Source: Mucilaginibacter sp. L3T2-6 (GTDB lineage: Bacteria; Bacteroidota; Bacteroidia; Sphingobacteriales; Sphingobacteriaceae). Taken from it: DNA of 64,000 bases. A model generated the notes under the pieces. That model had not been told where the DNA came from. It saw only the letters and a list, made by a program, of their open reading frames with translations, and did no database searches. Positions 36,226-44,213 of the stretch are shown piece by piece (positions within the stretch are counted from its first letter, which is position 1; each line of letters begins with the position of its first letter). The translations under genes were made by a program, and so were the position numbers. The stretch is from contig NZ_JAUMKC010000022.1 of assembly GCF_030519355.1 (NCBI RefSeq), positions 1 to 64,000 of the forward strand. The letters run 5' to 3'.

Positions 36226-36867
36226 TTAGCACTCCGAATAAAATTGCTCCAGGTAAACCAACATGAAATTGTGCCGTTGTTCAGCAAGTTTCTTACCGGT
36301 CGTAGTATTCATCTTGTCTTTAAGCAGCAGTAATTTTTCGTAAAAATGATTGAGGGTGGGCGCTTTTGAGTTCTTGTATTCCTCCTTGGTCATGTTAAGA
36401 TTAGGTTTTACATCCGGATTATAAAGTTCACGGCCTTTAAAACCACCATAGTTAAAAGCGCGCGCTATACCGATGGCGCCAATGGCATCCAGGCGGTCGG
36501 CATCCTGCACAATGTCGAGCTCAAGGGAGTGAAATTCCTTCTTTTCAAACCCTGACTTAAAAGAAATGTGCCTGATGATTTGCTGAACATGATGAATAAC
36601 GGCTTCCTTAACATCCAGGCTGCGTAAAAACTCGCCGGCTAATTTGGGACCAATTTCTTCATTCCCGTTATAGAACTTAGCATCGGCAATATCGTGCAGC
36701 AGGGCAGCCAATTCAACGATAAGCCCATCTGCCGACTCAGTTTCAGCAATACGTTTAGCATTCTGCCATACCCGGTTGATATGCCACCAGTCATGCCCGC
36801 CCTCGGCATCCTTCAGAGTTTGCTGCACAAAGGCTGCGGTTTTTTCAATCAATATAGAATTTTCCAT
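36226..36867 (-). CDS. HD-domain phosphohydrolase
   Basis: The 213-residue protein has the HD signature: His29 in DWWHINRVW, and LLHDIADAKF with His58-Asp59, followed by a conserved second half (VQDADRLDAIGAIGIAR, Asp-rich). Relatives are cytosolic nucleotide or phosphate-ester hydrolases of unknown substrate. It lies 5 nt after the SprT-like gene on the same strand. Confidence 0.9.
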   Translation of the reverse strand: MENSILIEKTAAFVQQTLKDAEGGHDWWHINRVWQNAKRIAETESADGLIVELAALLHDIADAKFYNGNEEIGPKLAGEFLRSLDVKEAVIHHVQQIIRHISFKSGFEKKEFHSLELDIVQDADRLDAIGAIGIARAFNYGGFKGRELYNPDVKPNLNMTKEEYKNSKAPTLNHFYEKLLLLKDKMNTTTGKKLAEQRHNFMLVYLEQFYSEC

Positions 36868-36872
36868 AAGTA

Positions 36873-37484
36873 TTAATCGGGAATCAATTCAACCTCGGCT
36901 ACCGGGCTGAATAAATAAACCCGTTGTGAACTCACTTCAACACATTTATAACGTTTGCGCAGTTTCTCTTCCTTTCGGAATATGCGGCCGTCTTTCAGTT
37001 TAAACATCGCTTTGATGGGTAGCTTCTCAACCGTAATTACCGATTCCTTAGGTACATCATATTTACGCAGGGTCCGATACAAATTAAGGTCGGAGCAACT
37101 GGAAGCTGCGGGGTTATTCAAATAGCTCACAATAGCGCGCTTAATATCAGCGGGGAAAACTTCCTTTTCAAAAAAAGGTTGCATCATCCGCTTAAAATTA
37201 AGCTTCCATTCAGTACCATGCGGTTTTGCTTTATGTTTGTGCTCGTTCCAGGTATGCAAATGAGCAAACTCGTGAACTGTAGTCACCAGGAAAGCGTAGG
37301 GGTTTAGATCAAAATTTACCGATATGCGGTGCCCTTTGTCGCCATGCGGCGGACGATAGTCGCCAAACTTGGTGCCGCGATTGCGCGAGATCTTGAATTC
37401 ACATTTAAAGTAGTCAATCCAGCGACCGATCAGCGGGGCTGCATCAGGTGGAAGATACTTCTCGAGAACTTTTACCTTATCCAA
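36873..37484 (-). CDS. SprT-like domain protein
   Basis: The 203-residue protein has HEFAH (71-75) with a downstream conserved histidine (HG-EWK near 89-93), the zinc metalloprotease core of the SprT family, and a C-terminal region with aromatic strands. No Met exists in the first 59 residues, so the start is probably TTG at 37484, preceded at 7 nt by GAGG. TATCTTTG (37506-37499) would be the -7 box. Its substrate is unknown; eukaryotic SPRTN degrades DNA-protein crosslinks, but bacterial roles are not settled. Confidence 0.85.
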   Translation of the reverse strand: MDKVKVLEKYLPPDAAPLIGRWIDYFKCEFKISRNRGTKFGDYRPPHGDKGHRISVNFDLNPYAFLVTTVHEFAHLHTWNEHKHKAKPHGTEWKLNFKRMMQPFFEKEVFPADIKRAIVSYLNNPAASSCSDLNLYRTLRKYDVPKESVITVEKLPIKAMFKLKDGRIFRKEEKLRKRYKCVEVSSQRVYLFSPVAEVELIPD

Positions 37485-37563
37485 TTTTTACCTCGGTGCA
37501 AAGATAGTTATTTTAAGGATTGCACCGATTTGGAAATTGATTCACCGATCAGGCAAAATATCT

Positions 37564-38096
37564 TCACACCCACTCCAATTCTTCCACCTTAAATCCGGTC
37601 TTCCAGGCTAGCGATAAAAACCGGGATTTAATATCGTCAGGTATCGTCATTTCGCGGGATAGTATCCAAAGGTAATCCAACCCGCTCCCTGACACAAGGG
37701 CATAACGGTAGTCAGCATCAATAGCCAGGACATTATATGAAAGATAAAATGGCCCGAAATAGGATACCATCAGCATACCCACATCCTGCGGCCCCCCCCA
37801 AATTTGATGGTGCCGGTTGCTCGTCTCCATTTATTCTTTTTGAAATTATAGGCTTTGGTAACAACCTTAAATTTACCATCGCCAATAGCAGAATATTCTT
37901 CAGTTAAATTTTTCAGGTTCTTTTCAACTGAATTAGGCAGGCGGGCTATTTCGTACCATTTGCCCAAGTAGCGGTTCATATCAAATGGTTTTACTGGAAC
38001 AGCGCCGGCAGGGAAATCTCTTGCCAACAGGCTATAAACTATTGCGCCTATGCCTGCGCCGGCCAGCGTGGCTAGTAGCCAATTTTCTTTTTTCAT
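37564..38096 (-). pseudogene. blc-like: Lipocalin (Blc-type), frameshifted in a run of eight G
   Basis: Two overlapping frames together make one bacterial lipocalin. The 5' part (ATG 38096) has a membrane anchor (1-20), MNRYLGKWYEIARLP (the GxWYE lipocalin signature) and ends in GTIKFGGGRRMWVC. The 3' part (to 37564) continues with DVGMLMVSYFGPFYLSYNV and YALVSGSGLDYLWILSRE. The break lies in a run of eight C on the plus strand (37792-37799). A run of six or nine would restore the frame, giving KFGGPQDVG. It may be a sequencing artefact, true decay or slippage control. Lipocalins of this type bind lipids in the outer membrane. Confidence 0.85.
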
Positions 38097-38173
38097 TATA
38101 CTTTAATAAAAACCCGCGGTTTTTGTTTGAGAAAAAGTCAACTACAGCAATCACCAATGAAAATGAAAATAAA

Positions 38174-38205
38174 TTTGCGCAAGCAAATACTTGCATATAT
38201 ATTTG
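38174..38205 (+). promoter_or_regulatory. Promoter of the ArsR operon
   Basis: TTTG (38174-38177), 20 nt, TATATTTG (38198-38205; matches TAnnTTTG). Two inverted repeats overlap it, one between the elements and one just past the start. Confidence 0.65.
38179..38194. promoter_or_regulatory. Operator 1, inverted repeat GCAAG-N6-CTTGC
   Basis: Perfect 5-bp arms around CAAATA, inside the promoter spacer. A second copy lies 28 bp downstream. Confidence 0.65.
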
Positions 38206-38206
38206 A

Positions 38207-38222
38207 GCAAGCAAAAGCTTGC
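38207..38222. promoter_or_regulatory. Operator 2, inverted repeat GCAAG-N6-CTTGC
   Basis: Perfect 5-bp arms around CAAAAG, at the expected transcription start. Centre-to-centre distance to operator 1 is 28 bp, close to three helical turns, as expected for two dimers of the ArsR-type repressor encoded next. Confidence 0.65.
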
Positions 38223-38230
38223 ACATAATT

Positions 38231-38569
38231 ATGAAAACAAGAAGAGACGTTTACCAGGCCATAGCTGACCCTACCCGCCGGGCTATTATTAACATGATAG
38301 CCACGCAACCTCACAACGTAAATACCATTGCCGAAAAATTTGACGTAACCAGGCAAGCAATATCGCTGCATGTACAAATTTTAATTGATTGCGGACTTGT
38401 TAAGGTTACGCAGCAGGGCCGCGAACGGGTTTGCGAAGCTCAGTTGCAGGAACTGAGCGAAGTATCGGCGTGGGTAGACCAATACCGCCGGCATTGGGAA
38501 AATAAGCTTGACGGAATGGAACAATATATAGAACAACTAAAAAAAGAACGATATGGAAAACAGGAATAA
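38231..38569 (+). CDS. ArsR-family winged-helix transcriptional regulator
   Basis: ATG at 38231 gives about 112 residues (a TTG at 38219 is the other choice). MKTRRDVYQAIADPTRRAI starts an ArsR winged helix, with FDVTRQAISLHVQILIDCGLVKV as recognition helix and wing. No metal-binding Cys/His pair is evident, so it is likely a redox or ligand-independent member. ArsR-SRPBCC pairs are a known module, with the ATG of the SRPBCC gene (38553) overlapping this stop. Regulation is probably autogenous through the two upstream operators. Confidence 0.92.
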   Translation: MKTRRDVYQAIADPTRRAIINMIATQPHNVNTIAEKFDVTRQAISLHVQILIDCGLVKVTQQGRERVCEAQLQELSEVSAWVDQYRRHWENKLDGMEQYIEQLKKERYGKQE

Positions 38570-39011
38570 CAGTACGGCAGACAGGGAGCTTTTATTAACA
38601 CGGACACTTAACGCACCCGTTGCATTGGTTTGGGAGGTGTGGTCAAAACCGGAGCATATTGCAAAATGGTGGGGCCCTTCGGGTTTTACAAATACCATCA
38701 GCGTTATGGATTTTCAGCCCGGCGGCAAATGGACCCTGGTGATGCACGGCCCGGACGGCATGGCTTACCCCAATGAAAGTACTTTTTTAGAAGTAATAAC
38801 GAATAAAAGGATAGTTTACGAACATACCTCCTATCCGCATATAATAGCCACCATTGATTTTGAAGATCTCGGCGAACAAACCAGACTAACATGGCACATG
38901 CTTTTTGATTCGCGTGAAGACTTTATAGCAGTGGCCAAAAAATACCAGGCTGAAAAAGGTCAAAAAGAAAATGTGGACAAACTGGAAGTTTACCTTGAAG
39001 GAATGAAATAA
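38553..39011 (+). CDS. SRPBCC (AHSA1-like) domain protein
   Basis: The 152-residue protein starts with REL-LTRTLNAPVALVWEVWSKPEHIAKWWGP, the standard opening of AHSA1/SRPBCC proteins, with a hydrophobic ligand cavity. It overlaps the ArsR gene by 17 nt, so the two are translated together. Known ArsR-SRPBCC pairs probably bind a small ligand that is not identified. Confidence 0.93.
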   Translation: MENRNNSTADRELLLTRTLNAPVALVWEVWSKPEHIAKWWGPSGFTNTISVMDFQPGGKWTLVMHGPDGMAYPNESTFLEVITNKRIVYEHTSYPHIIATIDFEDLGEQTRLTWHMLFDSREDFIAVAKKYQAEKGQKENVDKLEVYLEGMK

Positions 39012-39022
39012 CCTGGAAACCA

Positions 39023-39850
39023 ATGAAACGTTTTGCAATATTAATTTTAAGCTTAATGACAATGAAAGCATCAAATTCAAATGCAGAAGGTAAATATGCC
39101 GATATAAACGGCATAAAAATGTATTACGAGATACACGGCAGCGGCTACCCGTTGGTACTGCTGCACGGCGGTGGCTCTACCATAAAAACAACATTTAGCG
39201 CCATACTGCCTGAGCTTGCAAAAACACACCAGGTAATTGCAGTAGAGCTGCAGGCACACGGCCACACCGGCGACCGGGACGCACCGGAAACATTCGATCA
39301 GGATGCAGCGGATGTGGCAGAGTTATTAAAACAACTCAACATACCAAAGGCCGACATCTTCGGTTTCAGCAATGGCGGCCAAACCGCTATGGTAATGGGG
39401 ATGAAACATGCCGACAGGGTAAATAAACTTATTATTGCTTCTGCTTTTTATAGCCGCGATGCCGTTCCCGAAGCATTTTGGGAAGGCTTTAAAGACCCAA
39501 AATTCAGCGATATGCCTCAAATCTATAAAGATGAATACCTAAAAATAAAGGACCAGTCAGGACTGATGAACATGTTCAAAAAAGACGCGCAGCGTATGGC
39601 TAATTTTAAGGGCTGGACCGACGAAGAGATAAGCTCAATAAAAGCGTCCTCATTAATTGTGATAGGCGATCAGGATCTTCCTTCGCCGGAACACGTTGCA
39701 AAAATGCATCACCTCATTCAAAACAGCCGTTTGGCTATATTGCCGGGTACTCATGGCAGCTACATGGGCGAAGCGATGTCGTGGGGTTCGCAGAGCAAGA
39801 TACCGCTGCTGTTTGTCGAGCTGGTCAATGAATTTCTGACCGCCGGATAA
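39023..39850 (+). CDS. Alpha/beta hydrolase, exported
   Basis: The 275-residue protein may carry a short signal peptide (MKRFAILILSLMTMKASNSNAEG). The core shows LLHGGGSTIK, the nucleophile elbow GFSNGG (Ser), and a late histidine in LPGTHGSYMGE, so the triad is complete. It follows the SRPBCC gene after 11 nt and is the third gene of the ArsR operon. Substrate unknown. Confidence 0.88.
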   Translation: MKRFAILILSLMTMKASNSNAEGKYADINGIKMYYEIHGSGYPLVLLHGGGSTIKTTFSAILPELAKTHQVIAVELQAHGHTGDRDAPETFDQDAADVAELLKQLNIPKADIFGFSNGGQTAMVMGMKHADRVNKLIIASAFYSRDAVPEAFWEGFKDPKFSDMPQIYKDEYLKIKDQSGLMNMFKKDAQRMANFKGWTDEEISSIKASSLIVIGDQDLPSPEHVAKMHHLIQNSRLAILPGTHGSYMGEAMSWGSQSKIPLLFVELVNEFLTAG

Positions 39851-39865
39851 ATAATAGTTTAATGA

Positions 39866-39892
39866 CATTCCCGGGCTTCCGGGACGGGAATG
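39866..39892. terminator. Hairpin between convergent genes
   Basis: CATTCCCG (39866-39873) pairs with CGGGAATG (39885-39892). It lies between the ends of the hydrolase (plus) and the DinB gene (minus). T-runs are poor, so confidence is modest. Confidence 0.4.
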
Positions 39893-39893
39893 C

Positions 39894-40403
39894 TTAATGC
39901 ATCACCAAGGCACTAACCTGGGCCAAATGATGGTCATCATGCTCGGCGACAAAAAATGCCAGATCGATAACCTTCATTGGCGTTTTTAACCTTGGGTGCA
40001 ACGATGTTTTTTCCAGATCCTCCTCCCCGAGGGCTCGTAGTGCTGCAACAAATTTCGCTCTAAGCGGCCTGAATTCAGCGATAAGTTCTTCAAAGTTCTT
40101 CGAATCATGCGGGGCTTCGTGTGTTTTGCGGTTGGTAAGGTCAGCAACCTTCATATCCTGATCGGCGGCGATGATTTGCTGGAGCCGTTCAAACCACAGC
40201 GATTCGATATCCGCCAGGTGGCCTATCTCTTTCTTTAATGACCATTTGCCATCTGCGGATTGAGGATTAAAGTCTTGCGTAAAGTGTTTAACCTTTTCAG
40301 CAAGGCGGGCCGGAGTACCTTCAAGGCGTTCAATTATTCCGGGCAATAGTCCGTTATCAGTAATCGGCGGGAACCCCCGCTCAAACCAGTTTGTCCTTCG
40401 CAT
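39894..40403 (-). CDS. DinB-family protein
   Basis: The frame is open to 40427 but ATG at 40403 gives a 169-residue DinB/DUF664-like four-helix protein with the three metal-ligand-type histidines: KKEIGHLADIESLW and FVAEHDDHHLAQVS. Members are stress-inducible and may act as metal-dependent thiol S-transferases. A perfect TAnnTTTG (TACATTTG at 40432-40425) sits 22 nt before the start. Confidence 0.88.
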   Translation of the reverse strand: MRRTNWFERGFPPITDNGLLPGIIERLEGTPARLAEKVKHFTQDFNPQSADGKWSLKKEIGHLADIESLWFERLQQIIAADQDMKVADLTNRKTHEAPHDSKNFEELIAEFRPLRAKFVAALRALGEEDLEKTSLHPRLKTPMKVIDLAFFVAEHDDHHLAQVSALVMH

Positions 40404-40424
40404 AGCAGATAGGATTATATAACT

Positions 40425-40432
40425 CAAATGTA
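40425..40432 (-). promoter_or_regulatory. -7 element of the dinB-like gene
   Basis: On the minus strand TACATTTG matches TAnnTTTG, 22 nt upstream of the start codon at 40403. No -33 box was seen. Confidence 0.4.
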
Positions 40433-40496
40433 AATGTTGTTTTATAATGCGCAGGTAAAAAAGCGGTATTTCTTTAATGGGGCGTTCAACCCGTGC

Positions 40497-40532
40497 AAAA
40501 ACAAACGCCCGTCCGATCTGACTCGGCGGGCG
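40497..40532 (-). terminator. Terminator after the DoxX-like gene
   Basis: On the minus strand CGCCCG-C-CCGA, loop, TCGG-A-CGGGCG (40532-40506) forms a two-part stem followed by TTTGTTTTTG. It lies 31 nt after the stop at 40563. Confidence 0.65.
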
Positions 40533-40562
40533 CTTGTTTGTATTATTTCTAAAGAGAGGGGA

Positions 40563-40955
40563 TTACCTGCTTAAAGGAAAAAGCTCCCGCAGCCTTAAAT
40601 TTCTTAGCCAAAGCCCCGCCCATGCAAATACCGCCAAATAAACCGGGAACAGCACATTACCAAAAAGTGATAGATCGAGCCTGAAATTTGTCGCTATCGC
40701 GCCGCCAAAATAGCCTGTTAATACGATTGCTCCTAAAACCGATGTGCGGGGGATTGCATAAAGCACAGCAGACAATACCGCCAGAAATCCAATAACGGAG
40801 ATATGATGTTCTGCATAACCCAGTTGAAGGGTAGTGTCAACCACTATTTTTGGTTTCATAAACTTCATTATGCCATCAAATAACATAAATAATACAACTA
40901 TTGCACTTAGTACGCGGCCTGTCCATAATTGACCTTTAGAGATTGCTGGTTCCAT
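40563..40955 (-). CDS. DoxX-like membrane protein
   Basis: The 130-residue protein has four predicted membrane helices (about 10-30, 45-65, 72-90, 95-115) and the DoxX-family pattern (LFDGIMKFMKPKIV, LGYAEHHISVIGFLAVLSAVLYAIP, GAIVLTGYFGGAIATNFRL). Role unknown; relatives are linked to redox or membrane stress. TAAGTTTG (41000-40993) is a likely -7 box, and a terminator follows. Confidence 0.88.
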   Translation of the reverse strand: MEPAISKGQLWTGRVLSAIVVLFMLFDGIMKFMKPKIVVDTTLQLGYAEHHISVIGFLAVLSAVLYAIPRTSVLGAIVLTGYFGGAIATNFRLDLSLFGNVLFPVYLAVFAWAGLWLRNLRLRELFPLSR

Positions 40956-40992
40956 TTTTTGTATAGTTTGTGTTTAGATTGATTAACTAATG

Positions 40993-41000
40993 CAAACTTA
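40993..41000 (-). promoter_or_regulatory. -7 element of the DoxX-like gene
   Basis: On the minus strand TAAGTTTG matches TAnnTTTG, 38 nt before the start codon at 40955. No -33 box was found. Confidence 0.35.
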
Positions 41001-41090
41001 GTACGAAATAACAGCGGGACGTGAGGTGAGAAAGTGACAATTGCAGGGGGAGAAATTGTAATAATAAACTATCCGACGGCAAATACCGGA

Positions 41091-41123
41091 TTTGGCATGA
41101 TACATCGTTTATATCATGCCAAA
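41091..41123. terminator. Perfect 12-bp hairpin after the zinc peptidase gene
   Basis: TTTGGCATGATA (41091-41102) and TATCATGCCAAA (41112-41123) form a perfect stem with a 9-nt loop, extended by GGAT/ATCC through a one-base bulge. It is 46 nt after the peptidase stop (41169, minus). No clear T-run follows, so it may be a terminator or an mRNA-stability element. Confidence 0.5.
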
Positions 41124-41168
41124 ATCCTGAAATTTCTGCTTCGCTCGTCTTTTGGTTAGAAGACAGGC

Positions 41169-41888
41169 TTAGTCTCGCCTGTTAAACAGAAAAGATGCAT
41201 AATAAACAAGCGTAGCCAAAGCGCTTAATGCCGCGACTACATAGGTCATCGCAGCCCACCATAAGGCATCTTTTGCCTGTTCGTGTTCCTCGCGGGTTTG
41301 CATAACGTTGTAATTATTATTCAGCCACGCCAATGCCCGGTTACTTGCATCGAACTCTACCGGAAGCGTTATAAAGCTGAAAGTGGTAACTAACGCCAGG
41401 GCGGCCACTCCAATTGCCAAAACCCATGGGCTGTGCGCAAAAAACAACAGCAGCACACCAATAAACAGCGTGAACTGTGTTATGGTTGACGCAACATTAA
41501 TAACCGGCACCATGGCCGAACGGAAGCTCAGCCAGGCATAGGCTTTTGCATGCTGCACCGCGTGACCGCACTCATGAGCCGCAACTGCAGCCGAACCCAC
41601 ACTACGGCTGTTATAAACATCGGGGCTAAGGTTAACCGTTTTATCGGCTGGATTATAGTGGTCGGTAAGCTGTCCTTCAACTGAGGTTACCTGTACATCG
41701 TAAATGCCGTTATCGCGCAGCATTCGTTCCGCCACCTCTTTGCCCGACAAGCCTGACAACAGTGGTATTTCCGCATATTGATTGAATTTGCTTTTAAAAC
41801 GCCACTGGACAATGAAGCTCACCAGTGCGATCACTATCATTAAAAACCAGGCTGAATTGTAGCCTATAAACATCGCTATGTGATTCAT
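41169..41888 (-). CDS. Membrane zinc metallopeptidase (YugP-like)
   Basis: The 239-residue protein has a first membrane helix (about 8-28), the zinc motif AAHECGHAVQH (104-114; His105, Glu106, His109), and further helices (about 125-170 and 215-235). It belongs to the YugP/Zn_peptidase_2 family of uncharacterised inner-membrane peptidases. The start is ATG 41888, divergent from the FAD oxidoreductase gene at 42006. Confidence 0.93.
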   Translation of the reverse strand: MNHIAMFIGYNSAWFLMIVIALVSFIVQWRFKSKFNQYAEIPLLSGLSGKEVAERMLRDNGIYDVQVTSVEGQLTDHYNPADKTVNLSPDVYNSRSVGSAAVAAHECGHAVQHAKAYAWLSFRSAMVPVINVASTITQFTLFIGVLLLFFAHSPWVLAIGVAALALVTTFSFITLPVEFDASNRALAWLNNNYNVMQTREEHEQAKDALWWAAMTYVVAALSALATLVYYASFLFNRRD

Positions 41889-41938
41889 ATTATTAAGTTT
41901 TAAGTATCTAAGCCAATTATAAGTCCGGTTGCAATTTT

Positions 41939-41946
41939 TATATTTG
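41939..41946 (+). promoter_or_regulatory. -7 element of the FAD oxidoreductase gene
   Basis: TATATTTG matches TAnnTTTG, 59 nt before the start at 42006. No -33 box is evident. Confidence 0.4.
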
Positions 41947-42005
41947 ACCTGCTTACTACTAGCTGATTCATCAATTCAAAAAGCATTCCGTAAAACAATA
42001 ACGTC

Positions 42006-43160
42006 TTGAAAGGAAATACATTTTCATACTGGGAACGAACTGCATTTATCGATAATACCGATGCGATCATCATCGGTAGCGGACTGGTTGGCCTCAATGC
42101 AGCGCTTCATCTAAAAAAACAGCAGCCTTGGTTGAATGTATTAGTATTGGAACGCGGTTTTTTACCTACGGGCGCAAGCACCAAAAATGCCGGTTTTGCC
42201 TGTTTTGGGACAGTTTCGGAGCAGTTATACTATTTAAAGCGCTCGTCAGAAGCGGAAGTATTGCGAATGGTAGACTACAAGTGGCGGGGCTTACAAAGAT
42301 TAAGACAGAACCTGGGGGACAAAAATATTGATTACCAGCAAAACGGCGGGTATGAATTGTTTATGAACGGCGAGGCTGAAACAGCCCGGCAAAGCATTGA
42401 ACAATTAACATATTTTAACAATCTGCTGGGGAAGGCAATCGGCTCAAGCGACATTTATTCAGTGGCCAATGCCAAAATTGCAGACTTTGGTTTTCATAAA
42501 GTCAGCCACATGATTTATAACCGGTATGAGGGCCAACTACATACCGGCAAAATGATGCGGACGTTGCTGAATAAAGCACAAAGTCTGGGTGTAATCATTT
42601 TGAATAATTGCGAAATTCAAAAAATAGAAAATGAGGGTACTGGCGTATCACTTCTTACCTCGCAGGGAACATTCAAAACCCCAAAAGTAATACTGGCGAC
42701 CAATGCCTTTGCGAACCAGCTGTTTCCGGAACTGAAGGTCACCCCTGGCCGTGGACAGGTGTTGGTAACCAAAGCGATTCCCGGTCTGAAGCTGAAGGGC
42801 ACTTACCATTTTAATGAAGGTTATTATTATTTCAGAAATATCGATGGGCGGGTGCTATTTGGTGGCGGGCGCAATATAGATTTCGCTGCCGAGCAAACCT
42901 GGGATTTCGGCCACACAGAAAAGGTAAAAAATCAATTGATAACCTATTTAAAAGAGGTTATCCTGCCGGGTCAGCATTTCGAAGTCGATTATTGGTGGAG
43001 CGGTATTATGGGTTTTGGAGAGGACATCAGCCCGATAGTTAAGCAGGTTGCGCCAAATGTTTATTGCGCGGTACGTTGCAATGGCATGGGAGTGGCTATG
43101 GGGAGTTTGGTGGGTGAAGAGGTGGCAGAATTGGTGTTAAAAACTGGTTTGCAGAGATGA
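42006..43160 (+). CDS. FAD-dependent oxidoreductase (DAO family)
   Basis: The 384-residue protein has the dinucleotide-binding loop DAIIIGSGLVGLNAALHL (19-36), a DAO-family substrate domain, VILATNAFAN and the C-terminal CNGMGVAMGSLVGEEVAEL FAD motif. It oxidises an amine, an amino acid or a similar substrate; which is unknown. The start appears to be TTG at 42006, because no earlier or early internal ATG exists. Confidence 0.88.
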   Translation: MKGNTFSYWERTAFIDNTDAIIIGSGLVGLNAALHLKKQQPWLNVLVLERGFLPTGASTKNAGFACFGTVSEQLYYLKRSSEAEVLRMVDYKWRGLQRLRQNLGDKNIDYQQNGGYELFMNGEAETARQSIEQLTYFNNLLGKAIGSSDIYSVANAKIADFGFHKVSHMIYNRYEGQLHTGKMMRTLLNKAQSLGVIILNNCEIQKIENEGTGVSLLTSQGTFKTPKVILATNAFANQLFPELKVTPGRGQVLVTKAIPGLKLKGTYHFNEGYYYFRNIDGRVLFGGGRNIDFAAEQTWDFGHTEKVKNQLITYLKEVILPGQHFEVDYWWSGIMGFGEDISPIVKQVAPNVYCAVRCNGMGVAMGSLVGEEVAELVLKTGLQR

Positions 43161-43250
43161 TTTTGGAGTTGTTACGGGCGGCCTGCTGACTGAGAGACCG
43201 GAAAAAAAAACGGCGTTAGGATTTATACTAAGGGTGGGGGTTTTAAATGC

Positions 43251-43342
43251 GAAAGGGCCCTTATGATTGAAGATACTTGTACTGAAACCTAAGGAATAGA
43301 CAGGCGCAAAACAGAATAAGTACAATCAGGGGCCCTATTTCG
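43251..43342. repeat. Imperfect inverted repeat between convergent genes
   Basis: GAAAGGGCCC...TGATTG (43251-43268) is roughly complementary to CAATCAGGGGCCCTATTTC (43323-43341), with a loop of about 50 nt. It separates the FAD gene (plus) from the EPS locus (minus). Confidence 0.4.
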
Positions 43343-43364
43343 GCTTAATGCTAAGCAATGCTGT

Positions 43365-44168
43365 TCAACCCTGGCCGGGCTGATACATTCTTTTTTCAAC
43401 AGGCTGATAGTATTCTTCCAGATTTTCGGGAATCCTGGCATTGTAGCCTAAAACCTGTCTCAGGTCTTCGCTCAAACTCTCTCCATATTCATAACCTAAC
43501 GATCGAGGATAATCCAGCTGGGGCTTGAAGAAAGGGCGGGTAAAGGCCATAGTCAGCGTCCTTCTTTTTCCATCGGTATTGTTTTTTCCGGTTGCATGCC
43601 ATACGTTCGAATCGAACAAGATAATACTACCCTTTTTAACTACGGCGCGGTCGGCATTTTTATAAAAATAATCGTCGGTCGGTCTTTCTTCGCGTTTATG
43701 AGAGCCTGATAAGAGGTAGGTCGCGCCATTTTCAAGGGTAAAGTCGTCCAAAATCACCATCATCTGGATCATTAATTTGTAGTCGCCGGTAAAGCTCCTT
43801 ATATCCCGGTGAACATTTTGAACGTAAGGCATGTCGCCTTTTAAATTTATAACGGCCCCCAATGAGTTAAGGATATAATTCCCCTTCAGAAAATGCCTGA
43901 TTTGAGCAGCGCAAAAATTTCTTTCCAGGAATTCCATGGTAAAAGTATCTTTTTCGACGAGGTGGTGCAGCGTGCCGTTCATCGCGGCAGCTATTCCGTT
44001 TTTAATCTGAATTTTGCGCCGTGCCTCATAAGACGGCTCAAGAGAATCGGCAATTTTATTAATTAACGTGTCGTCCACTGCGTCTTCATAAACAATCCAG
44101 CCATACTCTGCCATAATTTCATCAAATGCAGCGAGGTCGGTGTTAGGGTAGCTTAATTTATTTTTCAT
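43365..44168 (-). CDS. PhyH-family Fe(II)/2-oxoglutarate dioxygenase, copy 1
   Basis: The 267-residue protein has the iron-binding triad His120-x-Asp122 (VHRDIRSF) and His191 (NVWHATGKN), and the 2-oxoglutarate-binding arginine near 202-203 (KRRTLTMAF). It should hydroxylate a small or glycan-linked substrate. It aligns without gaps to the second copy at 50993; both end in IPEN-EYYQPV--RMYQP-QG. It lies 45 nt after the FemAB-like gene on the same strand. Confidence 0.9.
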   Translation of the reverse strand: MKNKLSYPNTDLAAFDEIMAEYGWIVYEDAVDDTLINKIADSLEPSYEARRKIQIKNGIAAAMNGTLHHLVEKDTFTMEFLERNFCAAQIRHFLKGNYILNSLGAVINLKGDMPYVQNVHRDIRSFTGDYKLMIQMMVILDDFTLENGATYLLSGSHKREERPTDDYFYKNADRAVVKKGSIILFDSNVWHATGKNNTDGKRRTLTMAFTRPFFKPQLDYPRSLGYEYGESLSEDLRQVLGYNARIPENLEEYYQPVEKRMYQPGQG

Positions 44169-44213
44169 GATTTAATTAAAAAAGGGTTAACTTAATTTAG
44201 GGCCGTATCAAAC

